The translations under genes were made by a program, and so were the position numbers. A stretch of DNA of 64,000 bases from Pseudomonas sp. RIT409 (GTDB taxonomy: Bacteria; Pseudomonadota; Gammaproteobacteria; Pseudomonadales; Pseudomonadaceae), in assembly GCF_003052515.2 (NCBI RefSeq), contig NZ_QARE02000004.1:296889-360888 (forward strand), written 5' to 3'. Each line of letters opens with the position of its first letter. Position 1 is the stretch's first letter. The notes beneath the pieces were generated by a model. The model was not told the DNA's origin. It did not search any database and saw only the letters and a list, made by a program, of their open reading frames with translations. Of the stretch, positions 26,075-35,169 are shown piece by piece.

Positions 26075-27394
26075 ATGTTCAATTCACACCGCAAAGCCGT
26101 TGAATACGAATTACAGGTATCCACCGCCGCCCTGTGCCAGTCCAAGGCCAAGCTGGCAGCGATCAGCCAATCCATGGCCATGATCGAATTCACCCCGGAC
26201 GGCATCATTCTCGACGCTAACGAAAACTTCTGTCGGACCATGGGGTATCAGCCCGGTGAGCTGGTGGGCAAGCATCATCGGATCTTCTGTGAAAAGACGT
26301 TTTGCGACAGCGATGCCTACCGCGCGCTGTGGCGCGATCTGGCCCGAGGCGAGCCATTGAGTGGCGAGTTCATGCGCCTGGATAAGTCCGGTCGTGAGGT
26401 CTGGCTGGAGGCGAGCTACATGCCCGTGTTCGACAGCGACGGCGGGGTGCAAAGCGTGATCAAGGTCGCCTCGGACATCACCGCCCGCGCCTACAAGGGC
26501 CATGAAAACCAGAGCATGATCGATGCAATCGGCCGCTCGATGGCGATGATCGAGTTCTCCCCAGACGGCCGAGTGATCACCGCCAACGAAAACTTCCTGC
26601 GCACCCTGCACTATTCGCTCGAAGAAGTGGTAGGCCAGCACCACAGCATGTTCTGCCCACGGGAAGAGGTGGAATCCCCGGCGTACAAAGCCTTTTGGGC
26701 CTCGCTCAACCGGGGCGAGTATCACGCTCACCGGTTTGCACGGGTCAACAAACTCGGCCAGACCGTGTACCTGGAAGCGACCTATAACCCGCTGTTCGAC
26801 GTCAAAGGGCGCCTTTATAAAGTGGTGAAGTTCGCCAGTGACATCACCGAACAAGTGACGGTCCAGCGCAACGCCGCCATCACGGCCCATGACACATCCG
26901 TGCGTACCGACGCCTGCGCGCAGAAGGGGTCCAGTGTGGTGCAGCAGACCGTCGAGGTGATCGAACAGATTTCCAGCGACCTAAACGAAGCCGCCCGCAG
27001 TATCGATGCGGTGAACAGACAGTCGGAAATCATCGCGACCATCGTTCAGACCATCCGCAGCATTGCCGATCAGACCAACCTGCTGGCGCTGAATGCTGCC
27101 ATCGAAGCGGCGCGGGCTGGCGTGCATGGCCGCGGCTTTGCCGTGGTGGCCGACGAAGTGCGAGGTTTGGCCGCGCGTACCAGCAAGGCCACGGTCGAGA
27201 TCGTCGATGTGGTCCGGCAGAACAATGAACTGGCCAGGAGTGCCGTCTCCAGCATGCAATCGAGCCTCAGTCGAACCAGCACCGGCGTCGAGCTGGCCAA
27301 TGAGGCTGGCGAAGTCATCCTGGAGATCCAGCAGGGATCAAGGCATGTGGTGGATGCCATCAGCCAGTTCAACTCGACGTTGCGACTGGACTGA
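26075..27394 (+). CDS. Soluble PAS-PAS methyl-accepting chemotaxis protein (BdlA-like)
   Basis: 439 residues with two tandem PAS domains (about 25-115 and 140-235; both carry AMIEF(T/S)PDG, ANENF and H-H-x-x-F-C, the second as HHSMFCP). A methyl-accepting signalling domain follows (about 250-435) with the conserved tip [23 protein letters not shown]. There is no transmembrane segment, signal peptide or CheR/CheB tail, so it is cytoplasmic. The layout is that of BdlA of P. aeruginosa, which controls biofilm dispersal; other soluble aerotaxis-type receptors share it. The start at 26075 is preceded by a purine-rich GAGGTAGGGTGG. The upstream 248-bp gap holds no gene. Confidence 0.88.
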   Translation: MFNSHRKAVEYELQVSTAALCQSKAKLAAISQSMAMIEFTPDGIILDANENFCRTMGYQPGELVGKHHRIFCEKTFCDSDAYRALWRDLARGEPLSGEFMRLDKSGREVWLEASYMPVFDSDGGVQSVIKVASDITARAYKGHENQSMIDAIGRSMAMIEFSPDGRVITANENFLRTLHYSLEEVVGQHHSMFCPREEVESPAYKAFWASLNRGEYHAHRFARVNKLGQTVYLEATYNPLFDVKGRLYKVVKFASDITEQVTVQRNAAITAHDTSVRTDACAQKGSSVVQQTVEVIEQISSDLNEAARSIDAVNRQSEIIATIVQTIRSIADQTNLLALNAAIEAARAGVHGRGFAVVADEVRGLAARTSKATVEIVDVVRQNNELARSAVSSMQSSLSRTSTGVELANEAGEVILEIQQGSRHVVDAISQFNSTLRLD

Positions 27395-27587
27395 TTGCCG
27401 CAGGCAAGCGCGACGCCTCTCCGCTTGTCGCCACTCGGCCGGGATCACTGACTGACGCGCGGCCCAGGGCAATGGGCCAATGGCCAGTGACTGGCGTCAA
27501 GGCCTAGCGGATGGCCGTCGCCCCCGGAGGAGACGGCCAATGTTTCGCGGCGGGCGCGCCACCCCGCGGCGTCGGGATCAGGGTCGG

Positions 27588-28025
27588 CTACTCACCGATG
27601 TCCTCATTCCACAACTCAGGCTTGTCGGCGATGAATTGCTTCATCAGCGCAACGCAGGTCGCGTCATGCACCACGTCGACCTGTACCCCACGTGCACGCA
27701 GGAGCGCTTCCTCGCCCATGAAGGTTTCGTTTTCCCCGACGATGACCTTGCGGATGCCGTAGAGCAGAATCGCGCCGCTGCACATCGCACAGGGCGAAAG
27801 GGTGGTGTAGAGGGTGGCTTCACGATAGATTTTTGCAGGCTGACGCCCGGCGTTTTCCAGCGCGTCCATTTCCCCGTGCTTGATCGCACTGCCCTCCTGA
27901 ACCCGTCGGTTGTGGCCACGGCCGATGATCCTGCCGTCATGGACGATCACCGAACCGATCGGAATGCCCCCCTCGTCCAGCCCTTTTTGCGCCTCGTCAA
28001 TGGCGGCCTGCATGAATGGGTCCAT
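27588..28025 (-). CDS. Nucleoside/cytosine deaminase (yeast cytosine deaminase type)
   Basis: A 145-residue zinc deaminase. Zinc ligands are His50 with catalytic Glu52 (HGEMDA) and Cys79/Cys82 (SPCAMC). The HGE variant and the C-terminal WNEDIGE resemble yeast-type cytosine deaminase rather than tRNA adenosine deaminase (HAE). It would convert cytosine to uracil for pyrimidine salvage in the cytoplasm. AAGGAG precedes the ATG. It lies 57 bp after the DUF2059-like gene and on the same strand, but with no obvious functional link. Confidence 0.87.
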   Translation of the reverse strand: MDPFMQAAIDEAQKGLDEGGIPIGSVIVHDGRIIGRGHNRRVQEGSAIKHGEMDALENAGRQPAKIYREATLYTTLSPCAMCSGAILLYGIRKVIVGENETFMGEEALLRARGVQVDVVHDATCVALMKQFIADKPELWNEDIGE

Positions 28026-28082
28026 GGTGTCTCCTTCCTGTGAATCAAAACGAAAGCGCCTCGTCCAGACAGCCCGGACCCG

Positions 28083-28592
28083 TCAAGGCTTGGCTTTTTT
28101 CAGCGCGTTGTCCAGTGCTGTCGAGACATAAACCTTGAGCAGTTCACTGGAGCGGTTCTTCATGTCCATGCCGACGTCACGCTGTTTGGTGCGGAATTTA
28201 TTGGCGATCTCCGGCGGCGGATCACCGATATCGAGCGCGGTCAGTTCTTCAGGGGTGAAGGAGGCGGCGTAGGACGCGGCCAGATTTCGATCCCATTCCT
28301 GCTGATACTGGGGCTGCAAGTATTGCAGCTCGTCCTGGACGATTTCCTGCGCTTTGGTCCGCCCGACCGTTTCGACGATGGTGGCGAAGGTCACAGTGCG
28401 GGAGGCCACCTGATACCCCAACCAGCCTAGGCTTTCGCCCAGGTGCCGGTCCTGCACGAAGGCCAGCGCATTGGCGGGGACAGCGGGCGATGATGCCGTT
28501 TTCTCCCCTTCTGCCAACACCGGAAGCGACAGCAAAAGGCTGAGTACCGCCCCATTCAGCGCCGTCAACGCAGTCGATCTGCTATATCCCAT
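28083..28592 (-). CDS. Exported protein, DUF2059-like
   Basis: 169 residues with a signal peptide (about 1-27, LSLLLSLPVLA). The helical mature part contains YAASFTPEELTALDIGDPPPEIANKF, a segment typical of DUF2059-type periplasmic proteins of unknown function. GGAGAGGAC precedes the ATG. It is probably a periplasmic helical protein; no catalytic motif is visible. The 242-bp gap on its right (28593-28834) has no gene. Confidence 0.72.
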   Translation of the reverse strand: MGYSRSTALTALNGAVLSLLLSLPVLAEGEKTASSPAVPANALAFVQDRHLGESLGWLGYQVASRTVTFATIVETVGRTKAQEIVQDELQYLQPQYQQEWDRNLAASYAASFTPEELTALDIGDPPPEIANKFRTKQRDVGMDMKNRSSELLKVYVSTALDNALKKAKP

Positions 28593-28834
28593 GTCCTCTC
28601 CCCGGCGACTTCTTATCAGTGATCAACGCACTGACTGCCCGGGTGAAACTAGCAGGTGAACGTTCCTTTGCCAGCTCACCGGACTGGACAGGGCGTGATT
28701 GGCCACGATCCTGTCGCATACGGAAATCTGACCGCGGGGATCGATCAAGGTTGACCGCCAAACAACGACGCCCCAATCAGCGCGAGTGAAAGCACTCGCT
28801 CCGACTGGGGCGCACGGCGCCTGAGGCACTACGA

Positions 28835-29848
28835 CTAGAGCCCGGCGGTGACCTTGTGGGCCACGTCCGCGGGCACCCACGCGTTCCAGACTTCCGGGTG
28901 TTGTTTGAGGAAGGTTTTGGCCACCGCATCCGGCTCCAGGCGTTTTTCGCTCATGTCCCCCAGGGTTTGATTGAGCAGGTCGATGGGCAGGTCAACCTTT
29001 TCGAAGAAGCTGACCAGCTCCGGGTATTGCTTGTGAAACGGCTCCGACACGCCAATGGCCAGATGCGCGGCCAGGGAGCTTGAGCCGATCGGGTTTGGGT
29101 TGCTGGCGTCGGCCAGGGTCTTCCACGCCGCTTCGTTGAAGGGTGGCTCTTGCAGCTTGATCAATTTGAAACGTCCCAACAGTGGCGTGGGCGACCAGTA
29201 GTAGAACAGCACGGGCTTGTTGCGCCGGATCGACGAAGCGATTTCCGCATCCAGCGCCGCGCCTGAACCGGTGCGGAAGTTGACGTAGCTGTCGTTGAGT
29301 TTGTATGCCTTGAGCTTCTGGGTGTTGACGATTTCCGAGGTCCAACCGGTCGGGCTGTTGAGGAATCGTCCCTTGTCCGGCGATTCAGGGTCCTTGAACA
29401 CGTCTTTGTACTTGGGCAGATCGGCGACCGATTTCAGGTCCGGAGCCAAGGGTTTGATGCCCTTCTCCGGGTCACCCTTGATCACGAACTCCGGCACCCA
29501 CCAGCCCTCGGTCGCGCCTTTGACGATATCGCCCAGCCCGTAGACCTTCCCTTCGGCTTCCGCCTTGACCCACGCTGGGCTTCGACCGGCCCACTCTTCG
29601 CCGATCACCTGAATGTCATTCTTGGCCAGCGCCGCTTCGAGGCTGACGGTACTGCCCGGCAGTTTGTCCGTCTTGTAGCCATACCCTTTCTCGACGATGG
29701 TCCTCAGGATTTCCGTGATCAGGCTGCCGCTTTCCCAGGTGATGTCACCAAAATGAATGGGCGCCGTCTGTTCCGCGCTGTGGGCGGGCTGCGTCAGTAC
29801 TGTCAGTGCCAGCAGCGAGCCGCCGAGCAGTTTTTTTATCGATGTCAT
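28835..29848 (-). CDS. Glycine betaine/choline-type ABC substrate-binding protein (orphan)
   Basis: 337 residues with a signal peptide (LGGSLLALTVLTQPAHS). The OpuAC fold follows, with VSLEAALAKNDIQVIGEEW, ATEGWWVPEFVI (a Trp pair suited to a quaternary-amine cage), and FYYWSPTPLLGRF. No permease or ATPase gene lies nearby; pseudomonads are known to use orphan binding proteins (CbcX, CaiX, BetX) with a single core Cbc transporter, and this may be another. It starts 54 bp after the sigma-factor gene on the same strand, which suggests co-transcription. Confidence 0.87.
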   Translation of the reverse strand: MTSIKKLLGGSLLALTVLTQPAHSAEQTAPIHFGDITWESGSLITEILRTIVEKGYGYKTDKLPGSTVSLEAALAKNDIQVIGEEWAGRSPAWVKAEAEGKVYGLGDIVKGATEGWWVPEFVIKGDPEKGIKPLAPDLKSVADLPKYKDVFKDPESPDKGRFLNSPTGWTSEIVNTQKLKAYKLNDSYVNFRTGSGAALDAEIASSIRRNKPVLFYYWSPTPLLGRFKLIKLQEPPFNEAAWKTLADASNPNPIGSSSLAAHLAIGVSEPFHKQYPELVSFFEKVDLPIDLLNQTLGDMSEKRLEPDAVAKTFLKQHPEVWNAWVPADVAHKVTAGL

Positions 29849-29901
29849 GAAGATCTCTCGTGGCTCAAAGGGGGCAGAACAGGTTCGGTTCAGAACACGC
29901 T

Positions 29902-30411
29902 TCATTCCAGACACGCGCGGAGGCAACAGGTTTCAGCCGTTTCCATGTAATCGCTGACCGAACGAGGGGAAATACCCAGCCGGGTGGCGATTTCAGGGTA
30001 GGTCAAACCGACGCTGCGTGAGAGCAGGAATGTGGTTCTGATCTTCGACGGGAGGCGATTCAGACGCTGATCGATACGATCCAGCGTCTGCCAGGTCGCC
30101 GCCAGATGCTCGGGCGAAACCAACGATAAGGGGTGTTCATCGCCCAGTGCGTCGAGGTGCTTGCGTTCAAGTCCGCGTCGCCGCCAGCGCTGGTAGACCA
30201 AACGTTGAGCGGTGGTGGTCAACAGTGCCCGCGGTTCGCGGATCGCCACCACATTGGGCGAGGTCAGCAGTTGCAGGAACGTTTCAGAGGCAATGTCCTC
30301 GGCGGCTTCAACATTTTCCACCTGCCGGTGCAGGCGCTCGCACAACCAGCGGTGATGGCGTTGAAAGAGTTCGCTCACGTAATTGGCATAAGGCCCATCG
30401 ACGCCTGACAT
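29902..30411 (-). CDS. FecI-like ECF RNA polymerase sigma factor (orphan)
   Basis: 169 residues. Region 2 is YVSELFQRHHRWLCERLHR with AAEDIASETFLQLL; region 4 is FLLSRSVGLTYPEIATRLGISPRSVSDYM, closing with the CCLRACLE tail usual in FecI-type sigmas. These normally sit beside a fecR anti-sigma gene and a TonB receptor; neither is here. Instead, a betaine-type binding-protein gene follows 54 bp downstream. The AT-rich upstream segment (30465-30500) has no good Fur-box match. ATG 30411 was preferred to 30459 because region 2 starts soon after it. Confidence 0.85.
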   Translation of the reverse strand: MSGVDGPYANYVSELFQRHHRWLCERLHRQVENVEAAEDIASETFLQLLTSPNVVAIREPRALLTTTAQRLVYQRWRRRGLERKHLDALGDEHPLSLVSPEHLAATWQTLDRIDQRLNRLPSKIRTTFLLSRSVGLTYPEIATRLGISPRSVSDYMETAETCCLRACLE

Positions 30412-30549
30412 ATCGCTTCCCTGAGCACGTAGTAAGTGTGCGCCAGGCCATGCTAGCAAGGGCTCATATGCATTAATAATATTTAAAAGCGATGGTTATA
30501 GATCGAAAAGGCATACATAAAACGCTTCACATGGACCGTCCGCCCGGTG

Positions 30550-31329
30550 CTAGAGGTGGCGCAAGCCTTGGGCGGCTGCTTGACGCTCATAATCCAGCAG
30601 CACCTCATATTCCGCCTCATCGGCAGGCAAAATGTCGGTGATCGCGAGCACGCGTGCCACGTCCGGCAGGTCCAGCAGCGCTTGGTTCATGGCCCGCCGA
30701 ATCGCTGCGCCATCCTCTCCCCGGCGCGTGATGTAAGGCAGGCAAGGCCCAAACGCGGTACGCCCGATGACCTTGATGCCCGCCACTTCCTCGCTGTGAT
30801 CCCGCGCCAGATAGTCGAAGGTCACGCTGTCGACGGCCGCCAGATCGCCCTGCCCCGCCTTGATCGCCGCCAGGCTGTTGCGATGCCCACCGGTCAAGGA
30901 GACCTGGCGGAAAAATGTTCCGTCTCGCTGCAATGGCGCCAGGGCGTGACGGAAAAGGTTCATGCCGGAATTGGAGTCCACCGAATTGAGCAGCCCGTGG
31001 CTGCCGCGAAACGCTTCAAGCCCGCGCCGGGGATCGTCGGCGCGCGCAACGATCAAACTGCAATGGCGACCTGCCGAACTGTTGGGCAACGCGTAGACCG
31101 GACGCCCCACGACTCGCACCTCACCCCGCAATTGCGTCATCAGCGGATAGCCGCAGGTCTGCGCCACCAGCAGTTGCGGCGAGCGCCAGACCTGATCGAG
31201 CGTCAGGTCCCCGGCCTCCAGGCGCTCTGCCGCCAACAGCGTCAACACCCGGTTCAACCAGTGATGCTGGGCCGTCTGAACCCGTTCGGGCGCGACATAC
31301 ATCCGTAATTCGGCGAGACCCTGAGCCAT
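30550..31329 (-). CDS. PhnD-like substrate-binding-domain protein without signal peptide
   Basis: 259 residues matching the phosphate/phosphonate ABC binding-protein fold (PhnD family: LTLDQVWRSPQLLVAQTCGYPLMT, VARADDPRRGLEAFRG, LTGGHRNSLAAIKAGQGDLAAVDSVTFDYL). It starts MAQGLAELRMYVAPERVQ with no hydrophobic leader, so it appears cytoplasmic. AGGAT precedes the ATG. The start is 10 bp after the desaturase stop, so the two form an operon. The fold is clear but the role is not; it may be a cytosolic sensor or enzyme partner rather than a transporter part. Confidence 0.8.
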   Translation of the reverse strand: MAQGLAELRMYVAPERVQTAQHHWLNRVLTLLAAERLEAGDLTLDQVWRSPQLLVAQTCGYPLMTQLRGEVRVVGRPVYALPNSSAGRHCSLIVARADDPRRGLEAFRGSHGLLNSVDSNSGMNLFRHALAPLQRDGTFFRQVSLTGGHRNSLAAIKAGQGDLAAVDSVTFDYLARDHSEEVAGIKVIGRTAFGPCLPYITRRGEDGAAIRRAMNQALLDLPDVARVLAITDILPADEAEYEVLLDYERQAAAQGLRHL

Positions 31330-31338
31330 GTGCAGATC

Positions 31339-32280
31339 CTAGACGTGGGGATGTTGAGGGCTGTCGATCGGGGAAAAGCTGTGACGCCGGAACAGTTCAC
31401 CATACCCCGGCACCAGAAAACCACCACTGCGCGCCACCCACTGAGCGCGACGCTCGCGGTACACGATCGGGATGTGATACCAGGCCAGGCCAGGGAGGTC
31501 GTGGTGCACCAGATGCAGGTTCAGGTTGAGAAACAGCCAGCGCCACGGCCACGATGCCTCGTTGATCACCGTGCGCTGGTGCGAATGCTCGGCCGGACGG
31601 TGTTCGTAATAGGAACGCACCATGGAGATCGCGAGCGCGGGCACACTCACCAGCAGCAGGTAATGCACACTGGAGAAGGCGCTGTAGTGCTCGATGAAAG
31701 CGAACATCAAGACCAGGAAAAAACCGTGAGTCGCCCACATCGCCCAGGCTTGACGCTCACCGTGCCACAAGCGCCTCGATTCCCCGATGAGCAGGCTGCC
31801 CAGCGCCAGCGGCACTCCGAACACCAGGCGCCCCGGCGGTGTCTTGTCGAGCCATCGCAGCAGACGCATTGGCGCGGCGGTCTGTGCCCAGCGCAACTGA
31901 CTCAGGTAACGGCTTTCCGGGTCCATACCTGGAACGGTCAGGTGTTCGTCGCGATGGTGCTGCATATGGGTGTCCCGATACAGCGTGTACGGATACCAGA
32001 CCGCCAGCGGCGCATAACCCAGGCATTTGTTGAGCCACGACCAACGCGTCGGGTGGCCGTGAATCAACTCATGCTGCAACGACATCCACAACACCGTCAG
32101 CAGGATCATCAAACTCGTGGTCGGCCATACGCCCAGACTCGGGCTGACGAGCACCAGGGTCGGCCATGCAGCGTAGACGCCCAGCAACAGCAACCACGTC
32201 GGCCACTCCGTGCGGCCGGTGAAGCGTTCGCGCAGACGGGCGATGTCTTCGCGCTGGGCGGTGTCGAGGTAATGGGCCAT
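31339..32280 (-). CDS. Membrane fatty acid desaturase
   Basis: A 313-residue inner-membrane di-iron desaturase. The three histidine boxes are HELIHGH (about 70-76), HMQHH (about 105-109) and HLVHHD (about 255-260). Hydrophobic segments flank them. The family inserts double bonds or hydroxyl groups into acyl chains of phospholipids; regiospecificity cannot be predicted. GGAGCGG precedes the ATG. It is followed by the PhnD-like gene in the same operon. Confidence 0.9.
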   Translation of the reverse strand: MAHYLDTAQREDIARLRERFTGRTEWPTWLLLLGVYAAWPTLVLVSPSLGVWPTTSLMILLTVLWMSLQHELIHGHPTRWSWLNKCLGYAPLAVWYPYTLYRDTHMQHHRDEHLTVPGMDPESRYLSQLRWAQTAAPMRLLRWLDKTPPGRLVFGVPLALGSLLIGESRRLWHGERQAWAMWATHGFFLVLMFAFIEHYSAFSSVHYLLLVSVPALAISMVRSYYEHRPAEHSHQRTVINEASWPWRWLFLNLNLHLVHHDLPGLAWYHIPIVYRERRAQWVARSGGFLVPGYGELFRRHSFSPIDSPQHPHV

Positions 32281-32396
32281 GGCCGCTCCTGCAAAAAGGC
32301 TGATACCCCTCTTGTGGCGCTACGGCGTCGAATCTTGTAGACCGATTGGTTATGACGGTAGAACAAACATCCAAATCTGAACGCGAGCGCCGCGCA

Positions 32397-32831
32397 ATGC
32401 TATTTCAACCCCTCCCTGCGATTCAGCGCCCGCTGCTGGAAAAGTTCTATAAGGCGCATCGGTCGGGGATGAAGCCCCGGGCCGGTGCACAGATGTGGGT
32501 GGCCAGAGACCCGGATATCGTCGCCGCGCTGTGCCTGACGCCTGTCGGAACCGGTCACTGGCTCACCGGCATGTTCGTGGCGCCCGTCCGGCGAGGGCTG
32601 GGACTCGCCCATGCCCTGATCGAAGCAGCACTCGGCGGATTGGAGGGTGAGGTGTGGCTGTTCTGCGAGCCGGATCGGTTGGGGCTCTATCGGCGGTCGG
32701 GCTTTGCCCAGGCTTGGGACTTGCCTCAGGAACTCGCCGATCGCCTGGCCCGTTATCGGCAGACCAAGCCTCTACTGGCCCTGGTCAGGCCTGCCCCGCG
32801 TCGGTCAGTCGGCTCGGCCGCGAGCGGATAG
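32397..32831 (+). CDS. GNAT-family acetyltransferase
   Basis: 144 residues from MLFQPLPAIQRPLLEKFY. The acetyl-CoA motif is LTGMFVAPVRRGLGLAHALIEAAL, with the basic pyrophosphate loop RRGLGLAH, and RLGLYRRSGF follows. It is short for the family but complete. The substrate is unknown. An in-frame ATG at 32352 would give 15 more residues; neither start has a strong ribosome-binding site. The gene converges on def, 57 bp away. Confidence 0.8.
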   Translation: MLFQPLPAIQRPLLEKFYKAHRSGMKPRAGAQMWVARDPDIVAALCLTPVGTGHWLTGMFVAPVRRGLGLAHALIEAALGGLEGEVWLFCEPDRLGLYRRSGFAQAWDLPQELADRLARYRQTKPLLALVRPAPRRSVGSAASG

Positions 32832-32888
32832 CGATGGATCATCGCGCCGCTTCACGGCAGGTTGCGGGGTTTGACGGCCGAAGACGCG

Positions 32889-33428
32889 TCAATCATCGGC
32901 GTTTGGGTCCATGTCAGGGAACAGCACTTCGGTGAACCCGAAACGGGTAAAGTCCTTGACCCGCGAGGGGTAGAGGCGGCCGATCAGATGGTCACACTCG
33001 TGCTGCACGACGCGCGCATGGAAGCCACGCGCGACCCGTTGAATCGCCTTGCCCGAAGGATCGAAACCTTCGTAGCGGATGTGCTCGTAGCGCTCCACCA
33101 CGCCGCGCAGGCCAGGCACCGACAGGCAGCCTTCCCACCCCTCTTCCAGCGTGGGCTCGAGCGGCGTGATCAGAGGGTTGAGCAGGATCGTCTGAGGCAC
33201 CGCCTCGGCATCGGGGTAGCGTTCGCTGCGCTCGAAGCCGAAGATCACCAGCTGCAGGTCGACACCAATCTGCGGCGCGGCCAGGCCAACGCCGCCAACG
33301 CTGCGCATGGTTTCGAACATGTCTTCGATCAACGCGTCCAGCTCTCGAGAGCCGAACATCGATTCAGGGACCGGTGGCGCGATGCGCAGCAAGCGCGCGT
33401 CGCCCATTTTCAGAATGTCACGGATCAT
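32889..33428 (-). CDS. def: Peptide deformylase
   Basis: 179 residues with the three deformylase motifs: [10 protein letters not shown] (about 46-55), EGCLSVP (zinc/iron Cys, about 98-104) and QHECDHLIG (about 142-150). It removes the formyl group from nascent proteins. It is not next to fmt or the rsmB region, so it is probably a second, paralogous deformylase of the genome. A good AAGGTTC Shine-Dalgarno-like element precedes the ATG. Confidence 0.93.
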   Translation of the reverse strand: MIRDILKMGDARLLRIAPPVPESMFGSRELDALIEDMFETMRSVGGVGLAAPQIGVDLQLVIFGFERSERYPDAEAVPQTILLNPLITPLEPTLEEGWEGCLSVPGLRGVVERYEHIRYEGFDPSGKAIQRVARGFHARVVQHECDHLIGRLYPSRVKDFTRFGFTEVLFPDMDPNADD

Positions 33429-33487
33429 GGAAGAACCTTTCTAAGGGGCGGATGCGCCGGGTATCGCGCATCCTGCCACAGGATCGG

Positions 33488-34489
33488 TCAGGACTCGTCG
33501 GTTTTCAGCACCTGCATCGGCTGCTGATAATCGTCATGGTCGCGGGTGTGGTCTCGGCCCAGCCCGGAGACGTGTTTCTTCTCGTAGGCGACCTCCGGTT
33601 CGGCATCCTGGCCCCCGTCGTCGGGCGTTTTCTCGCCTTTGTCCTTGCCTTCGGCGGACATGTGCTCGATCACCGCATTCATCTCAGCGCCCAACAGCAG
33701 CACCGATGCCGAAATGTAGAAGTACAGCAGCAAGACAATGATCGCCCCGATGCTGCCGTACATCGCGTCATAGTTGGCGAAAGTCTTCACGTAGTACGCG
33801 AAGCCCAGCGAGGCGAGGATCCAGACCACCACCGCCAATACCGAGCCTGGGGTGATGAAGCGGAATTCCTGCTGCACGTCAGGCATGACGTAATACATCA
33901 TTGCCACCGAAACCATCAGCAGCAGGATAATCACCGGCCAGCGCAGAATGGTCCACAGGGTGACGATGAAGTCCTCCATGCCAATCTGGGCAGCGAGCCA
34001 ATTCATCACCACCGGTCCCGTGACCATCAGCGCTGCAGCGGCCAGCAACATGCCGGCAAAGCCGACGGTATACAGCACCGAGAGCGGGAGTCGTTTCCAG
34101 ATCGGACGGGCTTCAACCACGTCGTAGGCGGCATTCATGGCGCTCATCATCAGCCGTACACCGGCCGAGGCGCTCCACAATGCGATGACGATACCGATGG
34201 ACAGCAATCCGCCCTTGGACTGCTGCAACTGGTCGATGACCGGGTTGACTTGATCGAGCGCAACCGGCGGCAACACGAGCTCGGATTGCAGGCGCAGCCA
34301 ACTGAAAAAATCGGGGAGGTGGAGGAAACCGATCAGTGCGATCAGAAACAGTAAAAACGGGAACAGCGAGAACAGCATCTGGTAGGCCAGCGCCGAGGCG
34401 TAGGTCGACATCTCATCGTCGAGAAATTCTTTGACCGTTCTGACCAGCACCGTCGTCAGACGTAACTGGCGCAAATCCGGGAATATCAT
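33488..34489 (-). CDS. YihY/BrkB-family inner-membrane protein
   Basis: 333 residues with about six transmembrane segments and the family motif ASALAYQMLFSLFPFLLFLIAL near the N-terminus, followed by VNPVIDQLQQSKGGLLSIGIVIALWSASAGVR. The C-terminal 45 residues form a charged cytoplasmic tail (EKTPDDGGQDAEPEV...). Function is unknown; the old RNase BN name is not supported for the family. AAAGGAG precedes ATG 34489. It lies downstream of def in reverse order and probably has its own promoter. Confidence 0.9.
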   Translation of the reverse strand: MIFPDLRQLRLTTVLVRTVKEFLDDEMSTYASALAYQMLFSLFPFLLFLIALIGFLHLPDFFSWLRLQSELVLPPVALDQVNPVIDQLQQSKGGLLSIGIVIALWSASAGVRLMMSAMNAAYDVVEARPIWKRLPLSVLYTVGFAGMLLAAAALMVTGPVVMNWLAAQIGMEDFIVTLWTILRWPVIILLLMVSVAMMYYVMPDVQQEFRFITPGSVLAVVVWILASLGFAYYVKTFANYDAMYGSIGAIIVLLLYFYISASVLLLGAEMNAVIEHMSAEGKDKGEKTPDDGGQDAEPEVAYEKKHVSGLGRDHTRDHDDYQQPMQVLKTDES

Positions 34490-34654
34490 GGCGTCTCCTT
34501 TCGCGACATAGACATATCTGAAACACATTCATTTATACGAGCGGGCAAAGGCTTCTAAATTCCGTACGCCCGCACAACGGCGGGTTTTACAGTGAGTTAA
34601 GCACGTTGACCACGGCTGAATTGTTTCGGCCGATCCATTCGCGGGTACCAGACG

Positions 34655-34686
34655 CGATGACGGCCATCGCTGGATGGCCGTCATCG
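34655..34686. terminator. Perfect 14-bp inverted repeat downstream of csbD-like gene
   Basis: CGATGACGGCCATC (34655-34668) pairs exactly with 34673-34686 across a 4-nt loop. It lacks a T-tract, so it may be a processing/stability hairpin or a REP-like element. It lies 49 bp after the CsbD-like stop. Confidence 0.65.
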
Positions 34687-34734
34687 TCGGTTCAGATCAT
34701 CGCCCGGCCTTCAACAGGCCCGGGCAGATCGCAC

Positions 34735-34926
34735 TCAGGCCTTGTCGACGCCTTTCTTCACGGCATCCTTGGTTTTGCCGACCGCTTGCTGGGCTTCGCC
34801 TTTCAACTCTTGGGCCTTGCCTTCTGCACGCAGCTTGTCGTTATCGGTCGCCTTGCCCACGCCTTGCTTGACGTTACCGACCGCTTCGTTGGCCATGCCT
34901 TTGACTTTATCGGTGGTGCTGCTCAT
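34735..34926 (-). CDS. CsbD-family stress protein
   Basis: 63 residues, hydrophilic, Lys/Ala/Glu-rich, with the repeated pattern [42 protein letters not shown]. This is the CsbD fold: a small stress-induced, probably disordered-to-helical protein of unknown mechanism. It is a short but complete family member. Confidence 0.9.
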   Translation of the reverse strand: MSSTTDKVKGMANEAVGNVKQGVGKATDNDKLRAEGKAQELKGEAQQAVGKTKDAVKKGVDKA

Positions 34927-35169
34927 GGGATGTCTCCAGATCAGAAATAAGGTGTCATAACCTCGACATTCGATGGACCACTCGCCGTTTCGCTGAGTTT
35001 CAAATATTTTTACGAACGGTCTTCGCTGGCGAAATACCGCGTTTCGTCGATGGGACTTTATGTTTTCCCGGCAACCCCGGAGAATGCGCGGCCGAGACTG
35101 GCCTGAACCTCTTGCGGATCCCGTTCAGGCTCGCGTCAGGCTCATGAAAACAGGATTCACAGGAACGCT

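Noticed and set aside
30465..30500. Possible Fur box upstream of the ECF sigma factor
   Set aside because: The AT-rich tract has few matches to the 19-bp consensus; I would expect many by chance in AT-rich DNA.
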